From: JAOUEA01 sp963825685
GTDB taxonomy: Bacteria > Actinomycetota > UBA4738 > HRBIN12
Assembly (NCBI GenBank): GCA_963825685.1
Contig: CAWGUD010000035.1
Span: forward strand, 1 to 64,000
DNA: 64,000 bases
Direction: 5' to 3'
Part shown: positions 18,837-26,856 of the stretch, in pieces
Layout of the letters: each line of letters starts with the position of its first letter
Numbering within the stretch: the stretch's first letter is position 1
Notes under the pieces: model-generated
The model's database searches: none
Told to the model about the DNA's origin: nothing
What the model saw: the letters and a program-made list of their open reading frames with translations, nothing else
Translations under genes and position numbers: made by a program

Positions 18837-20224
18837 ATGCGGGTTCGGGTCGAGCCGGGTGGTTCCCTCCGGGGGATCACGCAGGTTCCCGGCGACAAAT
18901 CGATCGCGCACCGATGGCTGATCCTGGCGGCGACCGGGCGCGGACCTAGCAGTCTGCTTGAGGTTCCCACTTCACTCGACGTTCGCTCGACCGCTTCGTG
19001 CCTTGCCGTGATCACGGACAAGGCTCGACCTTCACTCCATGCGTGGGCCTCGAACGATCCGGGCTCCGCCGAGGGTCACGGTTCCACGTGGAACGTGAGG
19101 GTCGAGGGTGATGCCGTGTCCGGTCGCTCGGCGCCACTTGAGGTCGAGGGTGAGGGGCGCGCCGGACTGGTCGAGCCGGCGGCGGCGCTGGATTGCGGCA
19201 ACTCCGGGACGGCGATGCGGCTGTTGATGGGTCTCGTGGCGTCGGCGCGGTTCCGTTGCGTGCTCCGGGGCGATCCGAGCCTGAGCGACCGTCCGATGGA
19301 GCGGGTTGCGGTGCCGCTCCGAGCGATGGGTGCCGAGATCGAGACCACGGGCGGGCATGCGCCCGTCGAGGTGCTCGGCGGGCCGTTGCAGGGGATCGAG
19401 TTCGCGATGCCGCATCCCAGCGCCCAGGTCAAGAGCGCCGTGTTGCTGGCCGGCCTCGACGCCGACGGGCGAACGGTCGTGCGTGAGCCTGCTACAGACC
19501 CGTGATCACACGGAACGAGCATTGCGTCGCGCTCGGGGCCCCGATCGAGACCGGTGACGGTGTCGCCGTCCGACGGTTCCAACACGAGGGCTTCTCGGCG
19601 AGGGTGCCGGGCGACCCGTCGTCGGCAGCGTTCCTCGTCGCCGCCGCGGCCATGACGGGATCGGCGCTCACGATCGTCGACGTCGGCCTGAACCCCACAC
19701 GGACCCGGTTCCTCGATGTGATGGCCCGCATGGGGGTGCGCACGGACGTGACCCTCCGACGCGAGGAGCTGGGTGAACCCGTCGGCGACATCGAGGTGCT
19801 GGGAGACCACGGCATCCGTCCCGTGAGGGTCGAGGCCGACGAGCTCCCCCTCGTGATCGACGAGGTCCCCGTGCTGGCGCTGCTCGCCGCGCATGCGGGG
19901 TCGGAGTCACGTTTCCTCGGCGCCGGTGAGCTCAAGGTGAAGGAGTCCGATCGTCTCGAGGGTATCGCTCGCGGGATTCGCGATCTCGGTGGCCTCGCGG
20001 CGTCCGAGGGCGAGGACCTCGTCGTGGCGGGAGGGGGGCTCGGGGGCGGTCGCGTACACGCCCATGGCGATCATCGCATGGCGATGGCGTTCGCGGTGTC
20101 CGCGCTGGGGGCTCGGGGGTCCGTCGAGGTCGAGGGGATGGAGAGTGTGGAGGTGTCCTTCCCGGGGTTCACGCGAACGCTCGCCGATCTCGGCGCGTCG
20201 ATCGAGCCGGTGGGTGGCCCATGA
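18837..20224 (+). CDS. aroA: 5-enolpyruvylshikimate-3-phosphate synthase, two frame breaks
   Basis: Shikimate-pathway enzyme joining PEP to shikimate 3-phosphate. Conserved blocks are VPGDKSIAHRWLILAA, LDCGNSGTAMRLLMG, GDPSLSDRPMERVAVPL, HPSAQVKSAVLLAGL, and after the breaks ELKVKESDRLEGIARGIR and HGDHRMAMAFAVSAL. The frame changes near 19492 and again near 19530; between them the third frame gives TRDHTERALR, so the whole family sequence is present. Between DVRSTASCLA and LDCGNSG there is an extra segment of roughly 30-40 residues (ARPSLHAWASNDPG to GEGRAGLVEP) that short EPSP synthases lack. Its TGA overlaps the cmk ATG. Confidence 0.9.
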
Positions 20225-20880
20225 CGCCGCCCCGGGTCGTCGCGATCGACGGCGCCGCCGGCAGCGGCAAGAGCACGCTCGCGAGGGCCCTCGCGAGGTC
20301 GCTCGGACTGCCGTACGTGAACACCGGGCTGATGTATCGAGCGCTGGCCGCGGCCGCGCTCCGTGCGGGAGTCTCGGCGGCAGACGATCGAGCCTTGGTC
20401 GAGTTGGCGCGGGGGTTGAGGTTCATCGTGCGGGTCGACCCCCCTGGAGAGCTCGAGGTCGAGGGTTACGATGAGGCAGGATTGACGAGCGTCGAGGTCG
20501 AGTCGACCGTGTCCGCCGTGGCGAGTCACGCGCTGGTCCGGGCCCATATGCGACGGGAACAGCGCGAGCTGGGGGAACAGCACGGGGCCGTGATGGAGGG
20601 TCGAGACATCGCCTCGGTGGTCTTCGCCGACGCTCCTGTGAAGCTCTACCTGCAGGCGCGGTCGGACCTGCGTGCCGAGCGACGGGCGGCGGAACGGGTC
20701 GGCGACGTCGAGCGTGTGGCGACGGCGCTCGGTGAGCGCGATCGTCGCGACGCCGCCACCACACCCCACGAGCCGGCGCCGGGCGCGACGGTGATCGACA
20801 CGAGCGACCTCGACCCGGAGGCGACGCTCGCGGCCGCCGTCGCCGTCGTGCGGCAGCGTGCGCCGGAGCTGGTGCCGTGA
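20221..20880 (+). CDS. cmk: cytidylate kinase
   Basis: Phosphorylates CMP and dCMP. 219 aa. P-loop IDGAAGSGKSTLARALA at residues 9-25, then PYVNTGLMYRALAAAAL (CMP-binding start) and the block AVMEGRDIASVVFADAPVKL. LID-region arginines lie in RSDLRAERRAAERVG. A potential ERDRRDAATT segment matches the conserved D-R-x-D-x-x-R region. Overlaps the aroA stop by ATGA; der starts 24 bases downstream. Same order as Rv1712-Rv1713. Confidence 0.95.
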   Translation: MTPPRVVAIDGAAGSGKSTLARALARSLGLPYVNTGLMYRALAAAALRAGVSAADDRALVELARGLRFIVRVDPPGELEVEGYDEAGLTSVEVESTVSAVASHALVRAHMRREQRELGEQHGAVMEGRDIASVVFADAPVKLYLQARSDLRAERRAAERVGDVERVATALGERDRRDAATTPHEPAPGATVIDTSDLDPEATLAAAVAVVRQRAPELVP

Positions 20881-20904
20881 CCGGTCAGCGAGCCTGAGCC
20901 CACG

Positions 20905-22221
20905 ATGGGATCGCCCGTGCCCACCATCGCCGTGGTCGGTCGGCAGAACGTCGGGAAGTCCACCCTCGCGAACCGACTCTTCGGCGGCCGGGAAGCGATC
21001 GCGCACGACATGCCCGGCGTCACCCGCGACCGAGTGACCCTGGAGACGGCCTGGCGTGGCCGTCGCTTCTCGCTCGTCGATACGGCGGGGTTCCTGCACG
21101 ACGCGGGCGGCCTCGAGGCGCTCGCGGGCGCTCAGGCCGATCGGGCGATCGCGGCCGCCGATCTGATCCTGCTCGTGGTCGACGCCCAGGCGGGCATCAC
21201 CGAGGAGGACGGCATGCTCGCGAGACGCCTGCGCCGGGCCACGGTCCCTGTCCTCGTCGTGGCGAACAAGGTCGACACGGATCGCGAGGAGTCCGATGCA
21301 GCGATCTTCCACGCCCTCGGGCTCGGCGACCCCTTCCCGGTCTCGGGGATGCACGGTCGCGGGGCAGGCGACTTGCTCGACCGCATCGTGCAGCTGCTGC
21401 CCGACGCTCCGCGCGAGCTCGAGACCTCTGCGGAGGAGCCGCGGTTCGCCCTCGTCGGGCGTCCGAACGTCGGCAAGTCCAGCCTGTTCAACCGCCTGGT
21501 GGGGGAGGAGCGCTCGGTCGTCTTCGAAGAGGCGGGCACCACCCGCGACGCCGTGGATGCGGTGGTCGAGTGGCCCGACGGCCGGGTGCGATTCGTCGAC
21601 ACCGCGGGCATGCGCCGAGCGACGAGGGTTCGCGGCGTCGAGTACTTCAGCGTCGTGCGCGCGACGCAGGCGATCGAGCGTGCGCACGTCGCGTTGCTGG
21701 TGATCGACGCGGAGCAGGGTTACACGGTCGAGGACAAGAAGATCGCGAACGTCGTGATCGATGCCGGGCGCGCATTGATGCTGGTGGCGAACAAGTGGGA
21801 CCTGGTCGAGGAGAAGGACGACACCTACGCCGACCTCACCGACACGGTCAGGCAGTTCGCGTCCGCCCCCGTGATGCGAACCTCGGCGCGAACGGGACGT
21901 GGGGTGCACCGTCTCCCCTCGGTCCTCCTCGACCTGCACACCAGATGGACCTCGAGGGTCGCGACCTCCAAGGTCAACGAGGTGATCCAGCAGGCTCAGC
22001 GCGAGCGGCCGACCCCGCGGGTCGCCGGCACCCTGCACTACGCGACCCAGGTCGCCACCGGGCCGCCGTCCTTCGTCGTCTTCGGCGGCGCGAACGAACC
22101 CGACCCCGCGTACCGGCGGTACATCGAGAACCGGTTGCGGCGCGCGTTCCATCTCGAGGGGGTGCCGGTGCGGGTGAAGTACCGACCACGGAAGCAGGGG
22201 GGCCGCCGCGGTTCGCGCTGA
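20905..22221 (+). CDS. der: ribosome-assembly GTPase Der (EngA)
   Basis: Double-GTPase protein needed for 50S subunit maturation; 438 aa. First G domain: GRQNVGKSTLANRLFGGREA, MPGVTRDRV, DTAGF, NKVDT. Second G domain: GRPNVGKSSLFNRLVGEERS, EAGTTRDAV, DTAGMRR, NKWDLVEEK. The C-terminal KH-like domain ends PVRVKYRPRKQGGRRGSR, basic as usual. ATG 20905 precedes conserved sequence after a short unconserved GSPVP. It is the last gene of the first operon block; an inverted repeat and tRNA-Pro follow. Confidence 0.96.
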   Translation: MGSPVPTIAVVGRQNVGKSTLANRLFGGREAIAHDMPGVTRDRVTLETAWRGRRFSLVDTAGFLHDAGGLEALAGAQADRAIAAADLILLVVDAQAGITEEDGMLARRLRRATVPVLVVANKVDTDREESDAAIFHALGLGDPFPVSGMHGRGAGDLLDRIVQLLPDAPRELETSAEEPRFALVGRPNVGKSSLFNRLVGEERSVVFEEAGTTRDAVDAVVEWPDGRVRFVDTAGMRRATRVRGVEYFSVVRATQAIERAHVALLVIDAEQGYTVEDKKIANVVIDAGRALMLVANKWDLVEEKDDTYADLTDTVRQFASAPVMRTSARTGRGVHRLPSVLLDLHTRWTSRVATSKVNEVIQQAQRERPTPRVAGTLHYATQVATGPPSFVVFGGANEPDPAYRRYIENRLRRAFHLEGVPVRVKYRPRKQGGRRGSR

Positions 22222-22242
22222 GCCCACCGGCCGGTCCTCGCT

Positions 22243-22261
22243 CTAGTCTGGACCGGACTAG
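22243..22261. terminator. inverted repeat after der, possible terminator or operator
   Basis: Arms CTAGTC (22243-22248) and GACTAG (22256-22261) are perfect reverse complements around a 7-base loop. It lies 21 bases after der and before the tRNA promoter. There is no T-run, so an intrinsic terminator of the usual kind is not certain; a short palindrome ACCGGCCGGT lies just before it. Confidence 0.35.
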
Positions 22262-22286
22262 TAGGTGGCCCCGGCCGGGCAGCCGA

Positions 22287-22292
22287 TACAAT
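22287..22292 (+). promoter_or_regulatory. -10 hexamer of tRNA-Pro
   Basis: TACAAT lies 9 bases before the first base of the tRNA, the right distance for transcription to begin just upstream of it. No clear -35 box is seen. Confidence 0.5.
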
Positions 22293-22301
22293 CCCGTCGC
22301 A

Positions 22302-22375
22302 CGGGACGTGGCGCAGTCTGGTAGCGCACCGGTCTGGGGGACCGGGGGTCGCGGGTTCAAGTCCCGCCGTCCCGA
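22302..22375 (+). tRNA. tRNA-Pro (anticodon GGG)
   Basis: A full cloverleaf can be folded by eye. The acceptor stem is CGGGACG (22302-22308) with CGTCCCG (22368-22374) and discriminator A. The D arm is GCGC...GCGC. The anticodon stem CCGGT/ACCGG holds loop CTGGGGG, giving anticodon GGG. The T arm is GCGGG-TTCAAGT-CCCGC. The 3' CCA is not encoded: the genome reads CCG, so CCA must be added after transcription. The downstream pgsA start codon begins only 3 bases after the discriminator. Confidence 0.95.
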
Positions 22376-22378
22376 CCG

Positions 22379-22960
22379 ATGGATGCATCCGGTGATCGCC
22401 CGCCCGCCTCGTCGCGGGTGTTCACGGTCCCGAACCTGATCTCGGCGTTCCGCATCGCGCTGATCCCGGTGTTCTGGGCGCTGATCGTCGACCCGGACAC
22501 CACGGCGTGGGGGATCGTGCTCTTCGGCGTCGTGGTGGCGACCGATTGGGTCGACGGCACGATCGCGCGCCGAACGGGCCAGGTCTCGGAGCTCGGGAAG
22601 GTGCTCGACCCGGTGGCCGACCGTGCGGCGATCGCGGCCGGGCTGATCGCGCTGATCGTGCGCGGGGCGTTCCCCCTGTGGGCGGGCGCGTTGATCCTGG
22701 CGCGAGACGTGGCGGTCCTCGTCGCGGGCGCCGTCCTCGCTGCGAAGGGACTGCGCATCGATGTCCGGTGGATCGGGAAGGTCGCGACGTTCGCGCTGAT
22801 GATCGCGATCCCCGCCGTGTCGTGGGGGACGCTCGACCTGTGGCCGGCTGCGGCCGCCCTCGCCGTCGGGTGGCCCGTCTACGTGCTGGGCATCGTCGAG
22901 TACTACGTCGCCGCCGGCGCGTACGCGATCGATCTGCGACGCGCGCTCTCCACCGCATGA
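22379..22960 (+). CDS. pgsA: CDP-alcohol phosphatidyltransferase, PgsA-like
   Basis: Membrane enzyme transferring a CDP-diacylglycerol phosphatidyl group to an alcohol, most likely glycerol 3-phosphate (phosphatidylglycerophosphate synthase). 193 aa with about six hydrophobic segments. The catalytic signature DG-x2-AR-x8-G-x3-D-x3-D is complete (WVDGTIARRTGQVSELG, then KVLDPVADR). N-terminal VFTVPNLISAFRIALIPVF is the typical first membrane block. The ATG lies 3 bases after tRNA-Pro with no room for a Shine-Dalgarno outside the tRNA, so expression probably depends on tRNA processing. The pgsA-gcvH proximity parallels Rv1822-Rv1826. Inositol as acceptor cannot be excluded. Confidence 0.85.
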   Translation: MDASGDRPPASSRVFTVPNLISAFRIALIPVFWALIVDPDTTAWGIVLFGVVVATDWVDGTIARRTGQVSELGKVLDPVADRAAIAAGLIALIVRGAFPLWAGALILARDVAVLVAGAVLAAKGLRIDVRWIGKVATFALMIAIPAVSWGTLDLWPAAAALAVGWPVYVLGIVEYYVAAGAYAIDLRRALSTA

Positions 22961-23047
22961 CCGGATCGGCGCGCGCATCTCGCGCCGGCGCACTATCGTT
23001 CCGATCGCCGGTGTAGAGGCCGGCGCCGACCAGCGACGACGAGGAGG

Positions 23048-23443
23048 GTGACCGTGGAGTTCCCGGGGGACCTTCGCTATACGAAGGAACATGAGTGGGC
23101 CCGTGTCGAAGGCGAGCGGGTCAGGGTCGGCATCACCGACTTCGCGCAGGATGCACTGGGTGACGTGGTCTACGTCGATCTGCCGGAGGTCGGGGCCCGG
23201 ATCGAGGGCGACCAGCCCTTCGGCGAGGTCGAGTCCACGAAGTCGGTCTCCGACGTCTACGCGCCGCTCGCCGGCACGATCCTCGAGCGCAACCCTCTGA
23301 TCGAGGATCGACCGGAACTCGTGAACGAGCAGCCCTACGGCGACGGGTGGCTCGTGACGATCGCGCCCGACGATCCCGGGGCGATCGAGCGTCTGCTCGA
23401 CGCCGAGGCCTATCGTTCGTTCGCCGAGGGCGGAGATTCCTGA
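23048..23443 (+). CDS. gcvH: glycine cleavage system H protein
   Basis: Lipoyl carrier of the glycine cleavage system. About 131 aa, normal. The lipoyl-lysine motif is FGEVESTKSVSDVYAP. N-terminal DLRYTKEHEWARVEG and GITDFAQDALGDVVYVDLP are family blocks. Start is GTG 23048 or GTG 23054; GAGGAGG lies right before and favours one of them. The gcvPA and gcvPB genes lie 5.4 kb downstream; gcvT is not in the window. A TATCGT hexamer near 22993 may start its transcript. I see no glycine-riboswitch core upstream. Confidence 0.95.
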   Translation: MTVEFPGDLRYTKEHEWARVEGERVRVGITDFAQDALGDVVYVDLPEVGARIEGDQPFGEVESTKSVSDVYAPLAGTILERNPLIEDRPELVNEQPYGDGWLVTIAPDDPGAIERLLDAEAYRSFAEGGDS

Positions 23444-23486
23444 GCCCGACACACGATCGAGAGAGTCCCATCGAGACTTCAGGGGT

Positions 23487-23522
23487 CGACCCGTGGTCGA
23501 GCCTCAGGCAGGCTGTGGGTCG
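23487..23522. terminator. hairpin between gcvH and the garA-like gene
   Basis: Nested inverted repeats: outer arms CGACCC (23487-23492) and GGGTCG (23517-23522), inner arms AGCCT (23500-23504) and AGGCT (23510-23514). It lies after gcvH and before a good promoter, so it may end the gcvH transcript. No T-tract follows. Confidence 0.35.
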
Positions 23523-23542
23523 AGGGTTGGCCCTCACTGCGG

Positions 23543-23571
23543 TTGAAGGTGGTCTCACCCTGCGGTAACGT
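23543..23571 (+). promoter_or_regulatory. promoter of the garA-merR operon
   Basis: TTGAAG at 23543 and TAACGT at 23566-23571 are separated by exactly 17 bases, close to the housekeeping sigma consensus. Transcription should start near 23578, leaving a leader of about 70 bases before the TTG start of the FHA gene. Confidence 0.6.
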
Positions 23572-23649
23572 CGGTCTCTAGTCCGTCGGGAGGGTCGAAC
23601 GCTCGACCTGCATCCTCGGCGGGAGGCCGAACCGCACGAGGACCTGACG

Positions 23650-24111
23650 TTGTACTGCACCCGCTGTGGACATCCCAATCGCGACGACGCCCGCTTCTGC
23701 GCGGAGTGTGGTGCTCCACTGCACGACGACCCCACCGTCTCGCTGACCCCGGTCGAACCCGACGATGAGGCGCACGATGAGTTCCCCTTCCCTCACGATG
23801 AACTGCGCCCGGGACAGGCTCTCGTTCTGGTGAAGCGTGGCCCCAACGCGGGGTCGACGTTCCTGATGGAGAGCGAGCTCACCCCGGTGGGGCGGGCGCC
23901 CGACGCGTCGGTCTTCCTCGACGACGTCACGGTGTCTCGAGCCCACGCGGTGTTCGAGCGACGACCGGGCGGCGAGTGGTTCGTGCGCGACGTCGGGAGC
24001 CTCAACGGCACGTACGTCAACGGCGAGCAGGTCGACGAGACCAAGCTCGCCGCGGGAGACGAGGTGCAGGTCGGTCGGTTCAAGCTCGTGTTCTTCTCGG
24101 CAGGGGAGTGA
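23650..24111 (+). CDS. garA: GarA-like FHA-domain protein with N-terminal zinc ribbon
   Basis: Predicted phospho-switch regulator. GarA/OdhI proteins bind and inhibit 2-oxoglutarate dehydrogenase and glutamate dehydrogenase, controlled by PknB/PknG phosphorylation. 153 aa from a TTG. Residues 3-20 form a zinc ribbon (Cys3, Cys6, Cys17, Cys20), absent from mycobacterial GarA. A linker with DDPTVSLTP carries candidate phospho-Thr residues in place of the ETTS motif. The FHA domain (about 57-150) has VGRAPDASVFLDDVTVSRAH and DVGSLNGTYVNGEQVD, very close to GarA. Neighbours gcvH and merR match Rv1826-Rv1828. The role is inferred; binding partners may differ because of the ribbon. Confidence 0.85.
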   Translation: MYCTRCGHPNRDDARFCAECGAPLHDDPTVSLTPVEPDDEAHDEFPFPHDELRPGQALVLVKRGPNAGSTFLMESELTPVGRAPDASVFLDDVTVSRAHAVFERRPGGEWFVRDVGSLNGTYVNGEQVDETKLAAGDEVQVGRFKLVFFSAGE

Positions 24112-24851
24112 TGACGCAGATGGCGGGAACCCGTAACTATCAGTCGATCGGTGAGGTCCTCGTGGCCGTCAAGACCGAGTTCCCCGACATCACGATCTCG
24201 AAGATCCGCTTCCTCGAGGCCGAGGGATTGATCGAACCGGAGCGCACACCGTCCGGGTACCGAAAGTTCTACGTCGACGACGTCGACCGACTGAGGTCGA
24301 TCCTGCGCATGCAGCGCGACGAGTACCTGCCGCTGAAGGTGATCAAGGAGCGGCTGCTGAAGCAGGATGTCGAGGACGAGGCCGACGAGGGCGAGGGTGG
24401 GGCCGAGGGCGGCGCCGAGGTCGACGCCGATGCCGACGCCGACGAGGGGCTCGCGGAGGCGCCGACGGGCCTGCAGATGTCGATCGAGGAGATGTCGGCG
24501 GCGACCGGCGTCGAGCGCGAGCGCATCAAGGAGCTCGAATCGTTCGGCATCGTGTGTTCGCACGGCCCCGACGGGGCCCGGTACTACGACGGTGACGATT
24601 ACATCGTGCTGTCGATCGTGAAGGACTTCTTCCGGTACGGGATCGAGCCGCGCCACCTGACGATGTACAAGCACTTCGCCGACCGGGAGGCGAAGTTCTT
24701 CGAGGATCTCGTGGCACCGCGGCTCCGGCAGAAGAACCCCGACGCACGGCGGCTCGCCGCCGAGACCTTGGCCGACCTGTCCGTGACCTCCCGCAAGTTC
24801 AAGCAGGCCCTGCTGCGTACGAACATGCGCGAGGACCTCCGCGGCGCGTGA
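24111..24851 (+). CDS. MerR-family regulator, Rv1828-like
   Basis: DNA-binding regulator of 246 aa. An N-terminal MerR winged helix is seen in YQSIGEVLVAVKTEFPDITI followed by SKIRFLEAEGLIEPERTPSG and YRKFYVDDVDRLRSILRMQR. An acidic, low-complexity linker (Glu/Asp/Ala/Gly, residues about 80-115) precedes a second HTH-like region (MSIEEMSAATGVERERIKEL) and a C-terminal helical domain. Rv1828 has the same position after garA. Its ATG overlaps the FHA stop by one base, and its own TGA overlaps the carboxypeptidase GTG. No metal-binding cysteines are visible, so it is not a metal sensor. Targets unknown. Confidence 0.88.
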   Translation: MTQMAGTRNYQSIGEVLVAVKTEFPDITISKIRFLEAEGLIEPERTPSGYRKFYVDDVDRLRSILRMQRDEYLPLKVIKERLLKQDVEDEADEGEGGAEGGAEVDADADADEGLAEAPTGLQMSIEEMSAATGVERERIKELESFGIVCSHGPDGARYYDGDDYIVLSIVKDFFRYGIEPRHLTMYKHFADREAKFFEDLVAPRLRQKNPDARRLAAETLADLSVTSRKFKQALLRTNMREDLRGA

Positions 24852-26137
24852 GGCTCGGCCGACGCCGCAGGTTGGCGCGGACGACGGTCGCGCTGTCGAT
24901 CGTCGCCGGCCTCGCCACCCAGCTCGTCCTGCTCGCGACCGCGTCGGCGGAACGGTCGGGGCCCCCGCCGACGCCGGTGCCGCCTCGAGGCTCGCCGTCG
25001 CCGTTCCCGCAGACGCTGGCGACGCCGTCCGACGCGGTGGCGGCACCGAGGCTCGACGCCCCTGCGGTGATCCTCGCCGATCTCGACGACGGCCAGGTGA
25101 TGTTCGCGAAGGCCCCCGAGGTCCGACGCCCGATCGCGAGCCTCACCAAGGTGATGACGGCCCTCCTCGTGCTCCAGCGACGAGAGCTGGACGACGTGGT
25201 CACGGTCTCGCCGGATGCCGTCTTCGACGGCGACGACTTCGGGGCATCGTCGACGCTCGGGCTGCGGGCGGGGGAGCGGCGCACGGTCCGTGAGCTCCTC
25301 GACGCCCTGATGCTGCAATCGGCGAACGACGCCGCCCTCGCGCTCGCGATCGACATCAGCGGCTCCGAGCGGCGTTTCGTCGAGCTGATGAACGAACGGG
25401 CCCGGGCGCTCGGCATGCGCCACACGGTCTTCTTCTCCTCCAACGGTCTCGACGATCGTGGCCGTTCGACCACGCGCGACCTGCTCGCGCTCACGCGCGC
25501 CGCCGACGCCGAGGACGGATTCGCCCGCATCGTGTCGTCGAAGTTCCGGACGATCCCCGCACCCCAGGGACCCCCGCGGCGGGTGCAGAACCGCAACGCG
25601 ATGCTGTGGCTCTACCCGGGCTCGAACGGCGTGAAGACCGGGTTCACCGCCGGGGCCGGGTACTGCCTGATCGCCACCGCGGAGCGCGACGGTCGCCGGC
25701 TGGTCGCGATCGTGCTCGGCGATCGGAACGAGCCGTTCTCGGAGGCGGCCATGCTGCTCGATCACGGCTTCGAGGGGTATCGGGAGGAGACGTTCGTGCG
25801 CGCCGGAGAGGCGATCGGTACGGTTGCGATCCGGGGGGGCACGGTGCCGGTAGAGGCGCAACGAGCGATCACGGCGCTCGTGCCCACGGCGCGGCTCGAT
25901 CAGGTGCAGGAGCGGGTGGTCGTCTCGCCCCGCGCGGTCTTCCCGCCGGCGGCGGGTGAGCGGGTGGGCACGTTCAAGATCACGATCCCCGGCGTGAGCC
26001 TCGGGTCCAGCCCGCTCCTCGTCTCAGCCGTCCCGCCCCCCCCGGCGGCGGGCGACGACCCATGGTGGCTCCGGGCGGCCGACGCGGTCGGCCGGGCGTT
26101 GGGCGACGCGGTCGATGGTCTGGTCGGCTCCGGCTGA
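24848..26137 (+). CDS. D-alanyl-D-alanine carboxypeptidase (DacA/PBP5 type)
   Basis: Secreted serine peptidase S11 trimming the terminal D-Ala of peptidoglycan stem peptides. 429 aa. A signal peptide with RRRR followed by a hydrophobic core runs to about residue 34 (TASA). A Pro-rich linker follows. Catalytic motifs are SLTK (Ser98, Lys101), SAN in LMLQSANDAALALA, and KTG in SNGVKTGFTAGAGY. After the catalytic domain comes a beta-rich region and a C-terminal segment WWLRAADAVGRALGDAV that could be an amphipathic membrane anchor. It is coupled to merR by GTGA overlap. This gene and hpt are inserted relative to the Rv1828-Rv1829 order. Confidence 0.9.
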   Translation: MRLGRRRRLARTTVALSIVAGLATQLVLLATASAERSGPPPTPVPPRGSPSPFPQTLATPSDAVAAPRLDAPAVILADLDDGQVMFAKAPEVRRPIASLTKVMTALLVLQRRELDDVVTVSPDAVFDGDDFGASSTLGLRAGERRTVRELLDALMLQSANDAALALAIDISGSERRFVELMNERARALGMRHTVFFSSNGLDDRGRSTTRDLLALTRAADAEDGFARIVSSKFRTIPAPQGPPRRVQNRNAMLWLYPGSNGVKTGFTAGAGYCLIATAERDGRRLVAIVLGDRNEPFSEAAMLLDHGFEGYREETFVRAGEAIGTVAIRGGTVPVEAQRAITALVPTARLDQVQERVVVSPRAVFPPAAGERVGTFKITIPGVSLGSSPLLVSAVPPPPAAGDDPWWLRAADAVGRALGDAVDGLVGSG

Positions 26138-26175
26138 CCGACGGCTTGGTACCGCAGCTGCGTCGAGGGTCCTGC

Positions 26176-26181
26176 TAGTCT
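26176..26181 (+). promoter_or_regulatory. -10 hexamer of hpt
   Basis: TAGTCT lies 9 bases before the ATG of hpt, with no Shine-Dalgarno between, consistent with a leaderless or near-leaderless transcript. Confidence 0.4.
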
Positions 26182-26190
26182 CCGCCCGTC

Positions 26191-26766
26191 ATGACGGAGG
26201 TCGCGAGCGTCCTGGTCGGGCGCGGGGACATCCGCCGCCGGGTGCAGGAGCTCGGCCGCACGATCGCCGGGGACTACGTGGGGCGTGAGCCCGTGCTGAT
26301 CACGGTGCTCAAGGGCGGAGCGGTGTTCCTCGCGGATCTGATGCGCGCGACCCCGCTGGCGCTCGAGCCGCACTTCATGGCGATCAGCCGTTACGGCGAC
26401 GCCGAGGAATCCCTCGGACGGGTGCAGATCCTCCTCGACGTCGATGTCGATCTCGCCGGCCGCGACGTGATCCTGGTCGAGGACATCGTCGACACCGGCC
26501 TCACGCTCCGATACCTCCTCGGGGTCCTGCGCGCGCGCGAGCCGGCATCCCTGGAGGTCTGCGCCTTGCTGGACAAGTCGGTCCGCCGCATCGTGCCGAT
26601 CACCCCTCGGTACGTGGGATTCGAATGCCCCGACCGGTTCGTGGTCGGCTACGGCCTCGACTTCCAAGAGCGCTACCGCAACCTCCCCGACATCCTGCAG
26701 GTCGACGACCTCGAGGCGTTGAAGAGCGACCCGGCCATCCTCGCACCGAGGTTCGCCGCCGTCTGA
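26191..26766 (+). CDS. hpt: hypoxanthine phosphoribosyltransferase
   Basis: Salvages hypoxanthine and guanine to IMP and GMP using PRPP; 191 aa. The PRPP-binding motif is VILVEDIVDTGLTLRYLLG. LITVLKGGAVFLADLMRA is the pyrophosphate loop region, and the purine-recognition end is FVVGYGLDFQERYRNLPDIL. The flexible catalytic loop contains FMAISRYGDAEESLGRVQIL, with Ser-Arg-Tyr where typical enzymes have Ser-Tyr. It is unusual between the garA-merR genes and DUF151. Confidence 0.93.
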   Translation: MTEVASVLVGRGDIRRRVQELGRTIAGDYVGREPVLITVLKGGAVFLADLMRATPLALEPHFMAISRYGDAEESLGRVQILLDVDVDLAGRDVILVEDIVDTGLTLRYLLGVLRAREPASLEVCALLDKSVRRIVPITPRYVGFECPDRFVVGYGLDFQERYRNLPDILQVDDLEALKSDPAILAPRFAAV

Positions 26767-26841
26767 GCGGCCGCCGGCGCCGGAGCGCCCACACGCACCT
26801 CGCGACCCTTCGGGCCGGTTGCCCGTGCTGGGACCCGCGGT

Positions 26842-26847
26842 TACGCT
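26842..26847 (+). promoter_or_regulatory. -10 hexamer of the DUF151 gene
   Basis: TACGCT lies 9 bases before the ATG at 26857 in a gap of 90 bases after hpt. Confidence 0.4.
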
Positions 26848-26856
26848 CGGAAGACG

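Noticed and set aside
20071..22227. 718-residue minus-strand open frame opposite cmk and der
   Set aside because: Antisense shadow; no recognisable motif, and der carries complete GTPase motifs on the plus strand.
22961..23047. Glycine riboswitch before gcvH
   Set aside because: No glycine-aptamer core can be recognised in the 87 bases; a -10-like hexamer and Shine-Dalgarno account for the gap.
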